NCBI GenBank assembly: GCA_963664245.1
Contig: OY760934.1
Coordinates: 2,170,001-2,234,000, forward strand
Source of the DNA: GCA-2711565 sp963664245
GTDB lineage: Bacteria; Bacteroidota; Bacteroidia; Bacteroidales; GCA-2711565
Direction: 5' to 3'
DNA length: 64,000 nucleotides
The translations under genes were made by a program, and so were the position numbers. The first letter of the stretch is position 1. The number at the start of each line of letters is the position of its first letter. The notes under the pieces were generated by a model that ran no database searches, was not told the DNA's origin, and worked only from the letters and a program-made list of their open reading frames with translations. This document shows positions 35,475-44,336 of this stretch, in pieces.

Positions 35475-37223
35475 TTATTCCTTCACCAATTTCAACTTTA
35501 ACTCATCCAATTGTTCTTGTGCAATGGCTGATGGTGAATCGATCATCATATCACGGCCTGCATTGTTTTTCGGGAACGCAATAAAATCGCGGATAGAATC
35601 CGAACCTCCCATCAGGGCTACAAAACGATCGAAACCAAGAGCAATACCACCGTGAGGAGGAGCTCCAAATTCAAAGGCGTTCATCAAGAAACCAAATTGT
35701 TCTTGTGCTTCTTCTTCGGTAAAGCCAAGCACTTCAAACATTTTCTTTTGCAAATCCTTATTGAAAATACGAATGGAACCTCCGCCAATTTCCACGCCGT
35801 TAATTACCATGTCGTAGGCATTGGCCCGGACTTTTCCGGGATCTGTAGAAAGCAATGTAATGTCTTCAAGTTTTGGTGAAGTAAACGGATGATGCATGGC
35901 ATAAAAACGTTGGGTTGCTTCGTCCCACTCTAAGAGCGGAAAATCAACCACCCACAATGGCTTAAACTCATCCGGATTTCTTAATCCTAATTGATTTCCC
36001 ATTTCTAAGCGCAATTCGCATAACTGCTTACGAACCTCGTTTGCTTTTCCAGAAAGAACCAACAACAAATCTCCAGCTTTGGCATTCATTTTTTCGGCCC
36101 AGGTTTTCAATGCCTCCTGGTTGAAGAATTTATCTACAGAAGATTTGAATGATCCGTCAGCATTGCATTTTACGTAAACCATTCCCTTGGCTCCCACCTG
36201 GGGCCGTTTCACAAAATCAGTCAAAGCATCCAGCTGTTTACGGCTGTATTCGCCACAAGCTTCGGCGCAAAAACCAACCACCAGTTCGGCATCATCAAAC
36301 ACTTTAAATCCTTTGTTTTGAGCTACCTCATTCAACTCTACAAACTCCATCCCGAAACGGATGTCGGGTTTATCGGAACCGTATAAACGCATGGCTTCGG
36401 AATAAGGCATGCGTGGAAAATCGTCAACATCGATTCCTTTCACTGTTTTAAATAAGTATTTTGCGAGCCCCTCAAAGGTGCTTAAAATATCTTCCTGCTC
36501 CACAAACGACATTTCGCAATCAATTTGCGTAAATTCCGGTTGACGATCGGCACGTAGATCTTCATCGCGGAAACACTTTACAATTTGATAATAACGGTCG
36601 TATCCAGCCACCATCAAGAGTTGTTTAAAGGTTTGCGGCGATTGCGGTAAGGCATAAAATTCGTTTTCGTTCATGCGCGAAGGAACCACAAAATCGCGGG
36701 CGCCTTCAGGCGTTGACTTAATTAAATAAGGGGTTTCTATTTCGAAAAATTCTTGTCCATCTAAATATTTACGGGTTTCAATGGCCATGCGGTGGCGCAA
36801 TTCCATGTTTTTTTTCAACGGGTTGCGGCGCAAATCCAGGTAGCGGTATTTCATACGAAGCTCATCTCCCCCATCGGTTTCGTCTTCAATGGTAAACGGA
36901 GGGATTTTTGATTGGTTCAAAACACTAAACTCCGAAACAATAATTTCAATTTCACCAGTAGGAATTTTAGGGTTTTTGTTGCTCCGCTCGGCTACTTTTC
37001 CTTTGACCTGAATTACAAACTCACGACCCAGTTTACGGGCTTTACCGCACAATTCAGCATTGGTATCCATATTAAAAACCAATTGTGTAATTCCGTAACG
37101 GTCGCGAAGATCAACAAAGGTCATTCCGCCCAAATCGCGCGATTTTTGAACCCAGCCACTAAGGGTTACTTTTTCTCCAACGTACTGAATGTTCAGCGCT
37201 CCACAAGTATGTGTTCGTAGCAT
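35475..37223 (-). CDS. aspS: Aspartyl-tRNA synthetase
   Basis: This 582-aa class II enzyme charges tRNA-Asp. The N-terminal OB-fold anticodon domain (MLRTHTCGALN...VTLSGWVQKSRDLGGMTFVDLRDRYG) is followed by the catalytic core with motif 2 (IVKCFRDEDLRADRQPEFTQID), the bacterial GAD insertion and motif 3 (GGIALGFDRFVALM). Length matches bacterial AspRS. Whether it also charges tRNA-Asn depends on asparaginyl genes outside the window. Confidence 0.97.
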   Translation of the reverse strand: MLRTHTCGALNIQYVGEKVTLSGWVQKSRDLGGMTFVDLRDRYGITQLVFNMDTNAELCGKARKLGREFVIQVKGKVAERSNKNPKIPTGEIEIIVSEFSVLNQSKIPPFTIEDETDGGDELRMKYRYLDLRRNPLKKNMELRHRMAIETRKYLDGQEFFEIETPYLIKSTPEGARDFVVPSRMNENEFYALPQSPQTFKQLLMVAGYDRYYQIVKCFRDEDLRADRQPEFTQIDCEMSFVEQEDILSTFEGLAKYLFKTVKGIDVDDFPRMPYSEAMRLYGSDKPDIRFGMEFVELNEVAQNKGFKVFDDAELVVGFCAEACGEYSRKQLDALTDFVKRPQVGAKGMVYVKCNADGSFKSSVDKFFNQEALKTWAEKMNAKAGDLLLVLSGKANEVRKQLCELRLEMGNQLGLRNPDEFKPLWVVDFPLLEWDEATQRFYAMHHPFTSPKLEDITLLSTDPGKVRANAYDMVINGVEIGGGSIRIFNKDLQKKMFEVLGFTEEEAQEQFGFLMNAFEFGAPPHGGIALGFDRFVALMGGSDSIRDFIAFPKNNAGRDMMIDSPSAIAQEQLDELKLKLVKE

Positions 37224-37242
37224 AATGTAAATATTTAGGCTG

Positions 37243-37250
37243 CGAAATTA
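37243..37250 (-). promoter_or_regulatory. Variant -7 element for aspS
   Basis: On the minus strand TAATTTCG differs from TAnnTTTG at one base and lies 19 nt before the ATG. leuS has a similar TAACTTCG. Confidence 0.4.
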
Positions 37251-37324
37251 CAAAAAATAAGGGGGATAAAAAGGGATTAAAAAAAAATTGGAAATGTTAT
37301 TTATCTAAGTATTAGTGAAAATAA

Positions 37325-37364
37325 AAGTTGGAAGTAAAAAAGGCTTGAAGTCAGAAGTTGGAAG
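37325..37364. repeat. Direct repeat AAGTTGGAAG in the aspS upstream gap
   Basis: AAGTTGGAAG occurs twice (37325-37334 and 37355-37364), 30 nt apart, with related GAAGT words between and after. It looks like degenerate tandem-repeat DNA with no coding role. Confidence 0.4.
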
Positions 37365-37402
37365 CGTGAAGTTAAAATACTTCCCGCTTCGGTTTTCTAA
37401 CT

Positions 37403-38098
37403 TCAAACTTTCTCAACAAATATGAGGCTTCCGCCGTCAAACAATGGCCCGTCGTAAAGTTCAATAATTTCCATATCTTGTTTTTGAACAAAAGATTCTA
37501 CTTTATCGCCATCATGAAAATGTTTTAAACTGCCGATAAAAAATATTTGATTTTTGTGAATCCCGGCACAACCACCAATAAAACCATGCTTAAAGCCTGG
37601 TAAAAGAATATCTGTCGGATCAACATAAAGAACCTTCAGATCGTACCTTTTTAATGTTTTAACAATTCCCCGGTCGGAGGTGATATAATGCTTATTCCCC
37701 AACGAAAGCAGGTTGCAACGGGTGTACCCCTGATCTACATGGATCAAATCGTAATTATCGCCAATTTTAATAATCAGCGAATCGGTATTACGAAAGTTAT
37801 GAATCATATAATAATCGTCAACAACGGCATTATATTTTGAGGTTTGTGGATAAGCATCGCCTACTCCTTCTTCGCCCAAAATATAACGAAGTTGGTTTTC
37901 ATTAAAAACATCCAGGTATTTTTGCGGAAGGTTAGGACTAACCACAAACTGGCCGTTTATTTGTGTAAAGAAAATATCGGGGTGTCCGGAAATGCCTTCA
38001 TACACTAAATTTTCTGTTTCCAGACAAATAACTTCGCCATAATTGCGTAAGTTATTTTTAGCTTCTTCAGGAATTTTTTGATCGACAATAATTAACAT
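37403..38098 (-). CDS. GME-fold (pentein)-like protein of unknown function
   Basis: This 231-aa cytosolic protein resembles the DUF6873-type proteins that I associate with the guanidino-group-modifying (GME/pentein) fold. Candidate active-site segments are SGHPDIFFTQ, RCNLLSLGNKHYITSDRGI and the Gly-rich GFIGGCAGIH, which could supply Asp/His/Cys. The assignment rests on these motifs and is not certain. The gene overlaps the end of the radical SAM gene by 7 nt, so the two products are made together. Confidence 0.6.
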   Translation of the reverse strand: MLIIVDQKIPEEAKNNLRNYGEVICLETENLVYEGISGHPDIFFTQINGQFVVSPNLPQKYLDVFNENQLRYILGEEGVGDAYPQTSKYNAVVDDYYMIHNFRNTDSLIIKIGDNYDLIHVDQGYTRCNLLSLGNKHYITSDRGIVKTLKRYDLKVLYVDPTDILLPGFKHGFIGGCAGIHKNQIFFIGSLKHFHDGDKVESFVQKQDMEIIELYDGPLFDGGSLIFVEKV

Positions 38099-39087
38099 AC
38101 TTTAAATTCTCTCCTTTTTAAAGAATTGGTGGTTACAAATTTTACTGTTTTAAACTTTTCTTTCAGAAGGAGTTTATTTTTCGCATGATAGCCAATGGCG
38201 TAATTTAATTCTTTTGGATTTACTTTAATTTCTATTGCATCCTGATCCGTTTTTATAGCCATTAATTTTTCTCTCCAAATTTCGGTATACACCAGCTCCC
38301 GAAATGAAGGATGAAATGGCCCGGCAATTAAGTCGGTTCCATCAATAAGTCCTTCCGAAGGGTGTAAACCCACACGCAAAATCGTTACTCCAGCATTTTC
38401 AAAAAGCTTAATAAGCTTTGCCGACCATTCAATGGCCTCATCTAAGCTAAGGGGAGTATAATGTCCGGACTGATATAAATCTGCCAGTTTGGTGTTTTTG
38501 ATAACCAGCGTTGGATAAATCCGGGTATTGTTTGCACCAAAGTTAATAATTTTTTTTGTAGTATCTATCGATTTTTCTTTCGTATCAGACGGTAAGCCAA
38601 TCATCATTTGCAAGCCAAGGTTAAAACCAAAAGCTTTAATCATTTCCGAAGCCCGGATGGTATCTTCAACCGTATGCCCCCTGCCCGATTTTTGCAACAC
38701 CTTTTCATCCATCGACTGGGCACCCAGCTCAATGGTTTTAACACCATAGTTTTGAAGGATTTCTAAAATTTCTTCGTTAATATAATCAGGACGGGTTGAA
38801 CAGCGGATGGCCGAGATTTTGCCTTGTTTTAAATACGGTTGAACCAATTTCAAATAACGTTTCTGGTCATTTTGCGGAATCCCGGTAAAGTTTCCACCAA
38901 AAAAGCCAAGTTCTATTTTACTGCCGGAAGGAATGGTTTGTAAATGCCCGTTAACAATTTTTAAGATTTCTTTTTCGGAAGGCGATTTTTGTACACCACT
39001 AATTTTCTGTTGATTACAAAATAAACATTGATGAGGGCAAGCCAATTCGGGAATAAACACCGGGATTGTAAAATTTTTCCGACTCAT
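38092..39087 (-). CDS. Radical SAM protein, Elp3-like group
   Basis: This 331-aa protein carries the radical SAM cluster motif CPHQCLFC (Cys17, Cys21, Cys24) and the SAM-binding region LGFFGGNFTGIP. The family layout (GAQSMDEKVLQKSGRGHTVEDTI, GLQMMIGLPSDT, RIYPTLVIKNTKL) is that of Elp3/YhcC-like proteins, without the acetyltransferase domain of Elp3. It may modify tRNA or a small molecule. It is the first gene of a two-gene unit with the GME-fold-like protein, divergent from the exported-protein operon at 39177. Confidence 0.78.
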   Translation of the reverse strand: MSRKNFTIPVFIPELACPHQCLFCNQQKISGVQKSPSEKEILKIVNGHLQTIPSGSKIELGFFGGNFTGIPQNDQKRYLKLVQPYLKQGKISAIRCSTRPDYINEEILEILQNYGVKTIELGAQSMDEKVLQKSGRGHTVEDTIRASEMIKAFGFNLGLQMMIGLPSDTKEKSIDTTKKIINFGANNTRIYPTLVIKNTKLADLYQSGHYTPLSLDEAIEWSAKLIKLFENAGVTILRVGLHPSEGLIDGTDLIAGPFHPSFRELVYTEIWREKLMAIKTDQDAIEIKVNPKELNYAIGYHAKNKLLLKEKFKTVKFVTTNSLKRREFKVC

Positions 39088-39176
39088 AATTAGTTATAAA
39101 TGTATAAAATAAATATTTTTGTTTCCACCTTATAACAAATGTATTGTTGTGAATATCAAAATCTAAATCCGTACCA

Positions 39177-39812
39177 ATGAACAAAAAATTATTACAGGCA
39201 GGTTTTATTGCGATCGCGTTTGCTGCATTTTCTATTTCCTTTACCGGATGCAAAAGTAAACAATCCTCTACAACCACTCCAAGCACAAGCACTGCTTACC
39301 AGCAAAATATTGAAAAAGCAAAACGAGAATTGTTGGCTATTATTAACGATCAAGGTTCGATGAGCCTCGACGAGAAAGAATATCGTTTAAATGCCGTCAA
39401 ACGGCAAAATATTCAGGACCGAGAGGTACAGGATTTAATCAAACGAGCCGAAGATGTTATTGCTGCATTAAAAGCCGATAATGAAGCCAAGACCCAAAAA
39501 GAAACCGAAAAAGAACAACAACATGTATTGCGAAAAACCATTCTTGATGGTTTCAGGGCCGTTGCCAATGCCAGTTCTTTTACACAGGCAAATATACAAA
39601 TTGAAAAAGCATTGAAACTATACGCTACCATTGATGTTCCCGTGCTAATTATTATCAGCCAGGAAAATGGAGTTAAAGATTACGACCGTCCAACAACCAT
39701 CAAAAAATACCTGGAGTATTTAAAAGACGTTAAAAACTTTGATAAAGATATCGAATCGTTTGTGTTGGACAAAAACGGGAAAATTACAGAAATTGAACTA
39801 ATTAAAAAATAG
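39177..39812 (+). CDS. Lipoprotein of unknown function, 211 aa
   Basis: The N-terminus (MNKKLLQAGFIAIAFAAFSISFTGCKS) is a lipoprotein signal with the lipid-anchored Cys at position 25. A Ser/Thr-rich spacer, a charged helical stretch (AEDVIAALKADNEAKTQKETEKEQQ) and a C-terminal module (ASSFTQANIQIEKALKLY...TTIKKYLEYLKDVKNF) follow. The last module resembles parts of the next three genes, so they may have arisen by duplication. It is first in an operon of exported proteins. No known family. Confidence 0.7.
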   Translation: MNKKLLQAGFIAIAFAAFSISFTGCKSKQSSTTTPSTSTAYQQNIEKAKRELLAIINDQGSMSLDEKEYRLNAVKRQNIQDREVQDLIKRAEDVIAALKADNEAKTQKETEKEQQHVLRKTILDGFRAVANASSFTQANIQIEKALKLYATIDVPVLIIISQENGVKDYDRPTTIKKYLEYLKDVKNFDKDIESFVLDKNGKITEIELIKK

Positions 39813-39817
39813 AGATT

Positions 39818-40393
39818 ATGTCAAAAATCAAGATATTATTTGTAGCAGTATTTTGTTTCACTCTCACTGCTTCGGCCTTTTCTCAGGCACAAATCAGCCC
39901 CGAACGTAAACGCGCCATCGATAGTTTGGCCATGGAAAAAATCAGGGATTTAAGTAAATATATTTCGATTGTTGGTAGTAAAGAAACCCCTTTTTCTGAA
40001 GCAAACCGTGTGATTGAACGCACCCTTGAACTCTTTGCCGAAGACAGCCAAATCGGGGTATCGTCATTGCATCGCCAAGAAATTAAATATTACGGTGTTC
40101 GTGATTACCTTGAACATTTGATGGCTCTGAACTACGATCGTGTAAGCATTAAATGGTTCAACATACAATACATTAGCGATTTGGAATTACAACCTGACGG
40201 GAGATACGTTGGCGTTATCACCATTTACCAGCGCTTTGAGGGCCAATCGAATGACGGACTAACTTATAAGGACACCACAAAAAAAGATATTACCGTTTAT
40301 GTGGAACGAAAACACACCCAAATTGGCGGTAAGTTGATCGGTTTTTGGGATGTTTTATTAGGCGATGTTAGAGTAACAGAAACAACAAAATGA
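39818..40393 (+). CDS. Hypothetical exported protein, 191 aa
   Basis: A signal peptide (MSKIKILFVAVFCFTLTASAFSQAQ) leads into a domain with the segments YISIVGSKETPFSEANRVIERTLELF and YGVRDYLEHLMALNYDRVSIKWF, then beta strands (GRYVGVITIYQRFEG, DITVYVERK). The first two segments match in spacing a module in the lipoprotein before it and the leucine-rich repeat protein after it. The beta-rich half may resemble NTF2-like folds. The gene begins 5 nt after the lipoprotein stop and overlaps the next start by 4 nt (ATGA). Confidence 0.7.
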   Translation: MSKIKILFVAVFCFTLTASAFSQAQISPERKRAIDSLAMEKIRDLSKYISIVGSKETPFSEANRVIERTLELFAEDSQIGVSSLHRQEIKYYGVRDYLEHLMALNYDRVSIKWFNIQYISDLELQPDGRYVGVITIYQRFEGQSNDGLTYKDTTKKDITVYVERKHTQIGGKLIGFWDVLLGDVRVTETTK

Positions 40394-41232
40394 GGATAAA
40401 ACTTGGTGGACTTGTTTTATTGCTTTGCCTGTTGCAGGCAACTGCTCGTCCGCAATCATTTGGCAATTTCGTTGAAGACGAAAGTATGCTGTACGCGCAT
40501 ACAAAACAGGTCAACCAGTTTTTCAGGAGATTTAACGGCGAAGAAGATCGCTATGGCGAACGCCTGGCTTTTAACGATAAACTTTACCGGAACCCGGCTT
40601 ACCGCAAAAATTTCATCGAATTGCTTTTCGACCAGCAAAGCAACATCATTGATCCGTATGTAAAAAATCAATTTATTTACCAGTGCACGGTTGCCGAGCA
40701 TCAAAAGTTTTTGGATTTTCACGGCGGAAACTGGTTTGCCGAAGTAAAAACACGGTTTGTGTACAAAGGCGTTGAAAAAGATTTGATCCTTTTTCTAAAG
40801 CTCCAGGAAGAACCGGTGGGCTCAAAATGGGTAATAACCAACGTGGTGTTCGAACCCTTTTTAACACAATTTATTGACGTGGAAAAACTACCGGCCGAAG
40901 ACCGGAAATTTTTACACCCTCTGAGCCACGAACTCGATTTTATGAACCTGATTAAGGTTTTCCGCTCGAAAGCCATTTTGGAGCAATTTGCCGAACGCGA
41001 ATATAAACCCGATTACCTGACGCTTTTTATTTATGAATTTCGTAACTTGAACTTGCAATATAAAACGGTTTTGGATGTGAAGTTCCATTTTTTCCAATTG
41101 GACGGATGGTATTTTGAACTGGCAAAATTTAACCGGAAAGGTAACAATTCGGGTTGGCTGATTTCAAATATCCTGAAGATCACCAAGGAAGATGAGGAAG
41201 TGCTAAGGTCATTAATTTTTAAAGAAAAATAA
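40390..41232 (+). CDS. Hypothetical exported protein, 280 aa
   Basis: The ATG overlaps the stop of the 191-aa gene (ATGA), so translation is coupled. A signal peptide (MRIKLGGLVLLLCLLQATARPQ) is followed by a soluble domain rich in Phe, Tyr and Trp (RRFNGEEDRYGERLAFNDKLYRNPAYRKNFIELLFDQQ, HGGNWFAEVKTRF). The C-terminal half contains FHFFQLDGWYFELAKF. No family was recognised. It is third in the four-gene exported-protein operon. Confidence 0.68.
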   Translation: MRIKLGGLVLLLCLLQATARPQSFGNFVEDESMLYAHTKQVNQFFRRFNGEEDRYGERLAFNDKLYRNPAYRKNFIELLFDQQSNIIDPYVKNQFIYQCTVAEHQKFLDFHGGNWFAEVKTRFVYKGVEKDLILFLKLQEEPVGSKWVITNVVFEPFLTQFIDVEKLPAEDRKFLHPLSHELDFMNLIKVFRSKAILEQFAEREYKPDYLTLFIYEFRNLNLQYKTVLDVKFHFFQLDGWYFELAKFNRKGNNSGWLISNILKITKEDEEVLRSLIFKEK

Positions 41233-41246
41233 ACAATACGCCGTTT

Positions 41247-43865
41247 ATGAAAAAAGTCTTTGTTTACGTTTTAGCTATTGTTTTTTCGTTCAGTCTTTGG
41301 GCTCCCCAAAAAACGCAGGCACAACTCTCAAAAGCAGAAATTGAGGGTCACCAAAAAGCGGCAACCCAACTGGTAAAATATCTTGAGTTTACCTTAAATT
41401 TAATAGGGAAATCCGAAACTTCTGCCAAAGACAAAGAAACCATCATTAACGAAAGTTTTTTAAAAATTTTCCAGGACGGAAATGTGCAGGTTGAAGACGA
41501 CCTGGATGAATTCCGAACGGTTCCGACCAACAAAAACGTTCAGGCGTATTTAAAAGATATTGATTTTTTCTTCCGCGAAGTTAAATTCAGATTTACCATT
41601 GAGGATGTTACGCATCAAATCAATGAAAGCAGTAATTTATATTTTCGTTTTCAAATCAACCGTAATCTCCGGGCAAAATATTTTAACGGCGACACCATCA
41701 ACTCAAACAAAATTCGGTTTATTGAAATAAATTTTGACGACGAAAAACAAGATTTAAAAATTGCCAGTATTTACACCACTAAACTCAACGAAAAAGAAGA
41801 GCTGCAAAATTGGTGGAACGAAATGCCGGAAAAATGGAAAGCTTTTTTAGCCGGCGATAATTTGTTAAACGATTCCGTTAAACTGGCCGATGTTTTCAAA
41901 TACAACGATTCAGCTTTTATCACCACCTCCGCAACCAATACAATCACCAAAATAGACACGTTTTTGGTGTTCAACAACAGCGATACACTATTTATCCAGG
42001 AAACAGATACGGCTCAAAAAATTCTGGAAGACACCATTGCTTTTGACGCTGATATCATTTATCAAAAACTGAAAAGAATGGTTAAAGCGAAGGAAATAAT
42101 TATTCCAGACAGCTTGCAAATTGCAGGGCTCGAACCGCTTTCAAAATTCACCAACCTCGAGAAGTTGATGGTTAAAGGTAACCCGGTAGAGAGCCTCATT
42201 CCTTTACGGAACCTGATTAAGCTGAAGTACCTTGACATTAGAAATACCCACATAACCACCCTGCATCCCTTGCGTTACGCCAGTAATTTAAAACATCTCG
42301 ATTTTAGCCACACTCTGATTTGGGACTTGAGCCCGGTGGCCAATTTTACATTTCTTGAAAACCTTTATTTTAACTATACGCCTATTGAAGAACTTTATCC
42401 TTTATCGAACTTAAAATACCTGAAAGATTTACGGTTCACCAATTCAAACGTGGCTAAAATGGATTCGCTGAAACGCGTTAAGAGTCTTGAAAATTTGCAC
42501 ATCACCTCAACGTATATCCGTTCGGTGGCTCCTTTAAAAGGGCTTGATAATTTAAAAGAAATCAGGATTGACAGCACTCTGATTGGCGACCTGTCGCCCT
42601 TAGAACAAAATGCCGGACTGATTAAAATTTATTGCGATCATTCGAACGTAACGCCAGAAGAAGCCAACCGGTTCATGACAGCAAAGCCAAGCTGCCATGT
42701 TATTTTCGAATCGGAAAAACTCAATAGCTGGTGGGCCGATTTAGACGAAGCCTGGAAACAAGCATTCAGAAAATACACTCCTTTGGATGAGGTTCCAAGT
42801 GCCGAGCAATTACACGAATTGCCCAAAATTAAAGAGATTGACATTAGCGACCAACCGACTATTAGTACGTTGGAACCACTTAAAAAACTGGTTCTGCTCG
42901 AACACCTGACGTTCAATAATACAGCGGTCAGGAATCTTGATCCTTTAAAAGAATTAAACGATTTAAAATATATTAGCGGAAACCATAGTCAGGTTCAGTT
43001 TTTAGGAGCAATTCAAAATTTAAGCAAGATTGAATACCTGGATTTCTCGAACAGCAATGTTTATGAAACGGTTCATTTAGAAAAGCTTGCCAACCTCAGG
43101 GAATTGCACATAGACAATACGAATGTTGCTTCGCTGGAATCGATTTCGTTGCTGTCTAAACTTGAAAAAGTTTATGCCGATAAAACCAAGGTGGATATTA
43201 TTGAAGCTAAAAAGTTTAGGAAACGCCAGCCAAATGTTTTGCTGGTTTTCAGAACCTCGGAATTGAGCCGCTGGTGGCTGGACATGAACGACACCTGGGA
43301 AAATGTATTCCGTGAAGTTACCGGTTTTACCGACCGTCGATTGAGCCCGGAAGAACTACATATTGTAAGCACCATTGAAAAACTTAACCTGAACAATAAA
43401 GAAGACCTGAGGAACCTGAACCCGTTAACTACCTTGGAATGGCTAAAAGAATTACGATTTACCGATACCCGGATCACCCAATTGGCAGCCCTTAAAAAAA
43501 TGCAAAGCCTGGAATTGATCGAATGCGGAAATAACCCGATCAACGATTTAAGTGATATTATGAAGCTTCCCAAATTAACGTATTTGGATATTTCCAATAT
43601 CCCGGTTGAAGATTTCGACCAAATCCAAAACATGAAAAACCTGGAAACATTAATTTGCCCGGGTACACAAATCAAAAATTTAAAAGGGCTCGAATACCTT
43701 ACCAAGCTTAAACACCTCGAAATCTACAACACCAAGGTAAAAAGTATCAATCCAATTGAGTTGCTAGACCTCAAACTTTTAAAGTGTTATAACACAGGGA
43801 TCAGCGATAAAAAAATTCAGAATTTTAAAACGACACATCGCAAATGTGAAGTGATTTATTATTAA
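41247..43865 (+). CDS. Large exported leucine-rich repeat protein
   Basis: This 872-aa protein has a signal peptide (MKKVFVYVLAIVFSFSLWAPQ). An N-terminal domain (about residues 30-200) resembles the module in its operon partners (VKYLEFTLNLIGKSETSAKDKETIINESFLKIF). Three blocks of leucine-rich repeats follow (LEKLMVKGNPVESL, LKYLDIRNTHITTL and so on). A WW...W...F connector recurs at about residues 187-201, 492-507 and 673-688 (NWWNEMPEKWKAF, SWWADLDEAWKQAF, RWWLDMNDTWENVF). It probably binds a protein or surface ligand outside the inner membrane. It ends the operon; the next gene starts 1 nt after its stop. Confidence 0.78.
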   Translation: MKKVFVYVLAIVFSFSLWAPQKTQAQLSKAEIEGHQKAATQLVKYLEFTLNLIGKSETSAKDKETIINESFLKIFQDGNVQVEDDLDEFRTVPTNKNVQAYLKDIDFFFREVKFRFTIEDVTHQINESSNLYFRFQINRNLRAKYFNGDTINSNKIRFIEINFDDEKQDLKIASIYTTKLNEKEELQNWWNEMPEKWKAFLAGDNLLNDSVKLADVFKYNDSAFITTSATNTITKIDTFLVFNNSDTLFIQETDTAQKILEDTIAFDADIIYQKLKRMVKAKEIIIPDSLQIAGLEPLSKFTNLEKLMVKGNPVESLIPLRNLIKLKYLDIRNTHITTLHPLRYASNLKHLDFSHTLIWDLSPVANFTFLENLYFNYTPIEELYPLSNLKYLKDLRFTNSNVAKMDSLKRVKSLENLHITSTYIRSVAPLKGLDNLKEIRIDSTLIGDLSPLEQNAGLIKIYCDHSNVTPEEANRFMTAKPSCHVIFESEKLNSWWADLDEAWKQAFRKYTPLDEVPSAEQLHELPKIKEIDISDQPTISTLEPLKKLVLLEHLTFNNTAVRNLDPLKELNDLKYISGNHSQVQFLGAIQNLSKIEYLDFSNSNVYETVHLEKLANLRELHIDNTNVASLESISLLSKLEKVYADKTKVDIIEAKKFRKRQPNVLLVFRTSELSRWWLDMNDTWENVFREVTGFTDRRLSPEELHIVSTIEKLNLNNKEDLRNLNPLTTLEWLKELRFTDTRITQLAALKKMQSLELIECGNNPINDLSDIMKLPKLTYLDISNIPVEDFDQIQNMKNLETLICPGTQIKNLKGLEYLTKLKHLEIYNTKVKSINPIELLDLKLLKCYNTGISDKKIQNFKTTHRKCEVIYY

Positions 43866-43866
43866 A

Positions 43867-44316
43867 ATGAGTTTTGACTTTGAACAAATAACTTTTAAAG
43901 ATTTCAGTATAAATGATTACGATGCTGTACTGAAACTTTGGAAGCTGGCCGGGTTGCCCGTAAAAGACAAAGGCCGCGATTGCCCCGAAAAAATCGAAGA
44001 AGAGCTAAAACGAGGAATTGCCCATTTCATTCTGGCTCAATACCGTTCGGAGTTAATTGGCGTAGTTTTGGTCACCCACGACGGACGCAAAGGTTGGATT
44101 AACCGTATTGCCGTTCATCCCGATTACAGAAGAAAAGGACTTGCCCGCCTGCTGGTTGAAAAAGCCGAAAAACACCTTAACGAGATCGGCATAGAAATTA
44201 TTGCATGTTTGATCGAAGATTATAATCAAGATTCGCTAATAACATTTAGCAAATTGGGTTATATTAAATTTAACGGTATCCATTATTTGAAAAAAAAGAA
44301 ATATCCGGAAATATAA
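43867..44316 (+). CDS. GNAT family N-acetyltransferase
   Basis: This 149-aa single-domain GNAT probably acetylates a small molecule or protein N-terminus. The acetyl-CoA loop is seen in NRIAVHPDYRRKGLARLLVEKAEKHL (motif A, with R/Q-x-x-G-x-A variants), and a C-terminal strand in FSKLGYIKFNGIHYL. The ATG comes 1 nt after the leucine-rich repeat gene stop. It is therefore probably on the same mRNA, although its function need not be linked. Confidence 0.83.
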   Translation: MSFDFEQITFKDFSINDYDAVLKLWKLAGLPVKDKGRDCPEKIEEELKRGIAHFILAQYRSELIGVVLVTHDGRKGWINRIAVHPDYRRKGLARLLVEKAEKHLNEIGIEIIACLIEDYNQDSLITFSKLGYIKFNGIHYLKKKKYPEI

Positions 44317-44336
44317 AACCTATATTCTTTAAACTT

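Noticed and set aside
37325..37364. CRISPR array
   Set aside because: Only two 10-bp copies with a 20-nt gap and no cas genes; too short and imperfect.
43172..43705. Antisense open frame of 177 codons inside the leucine-rich repeat gene
   Set aside because: Repeated Leu/Asn codons in the sense strand leave few stops in the opposite frame; no independent support.
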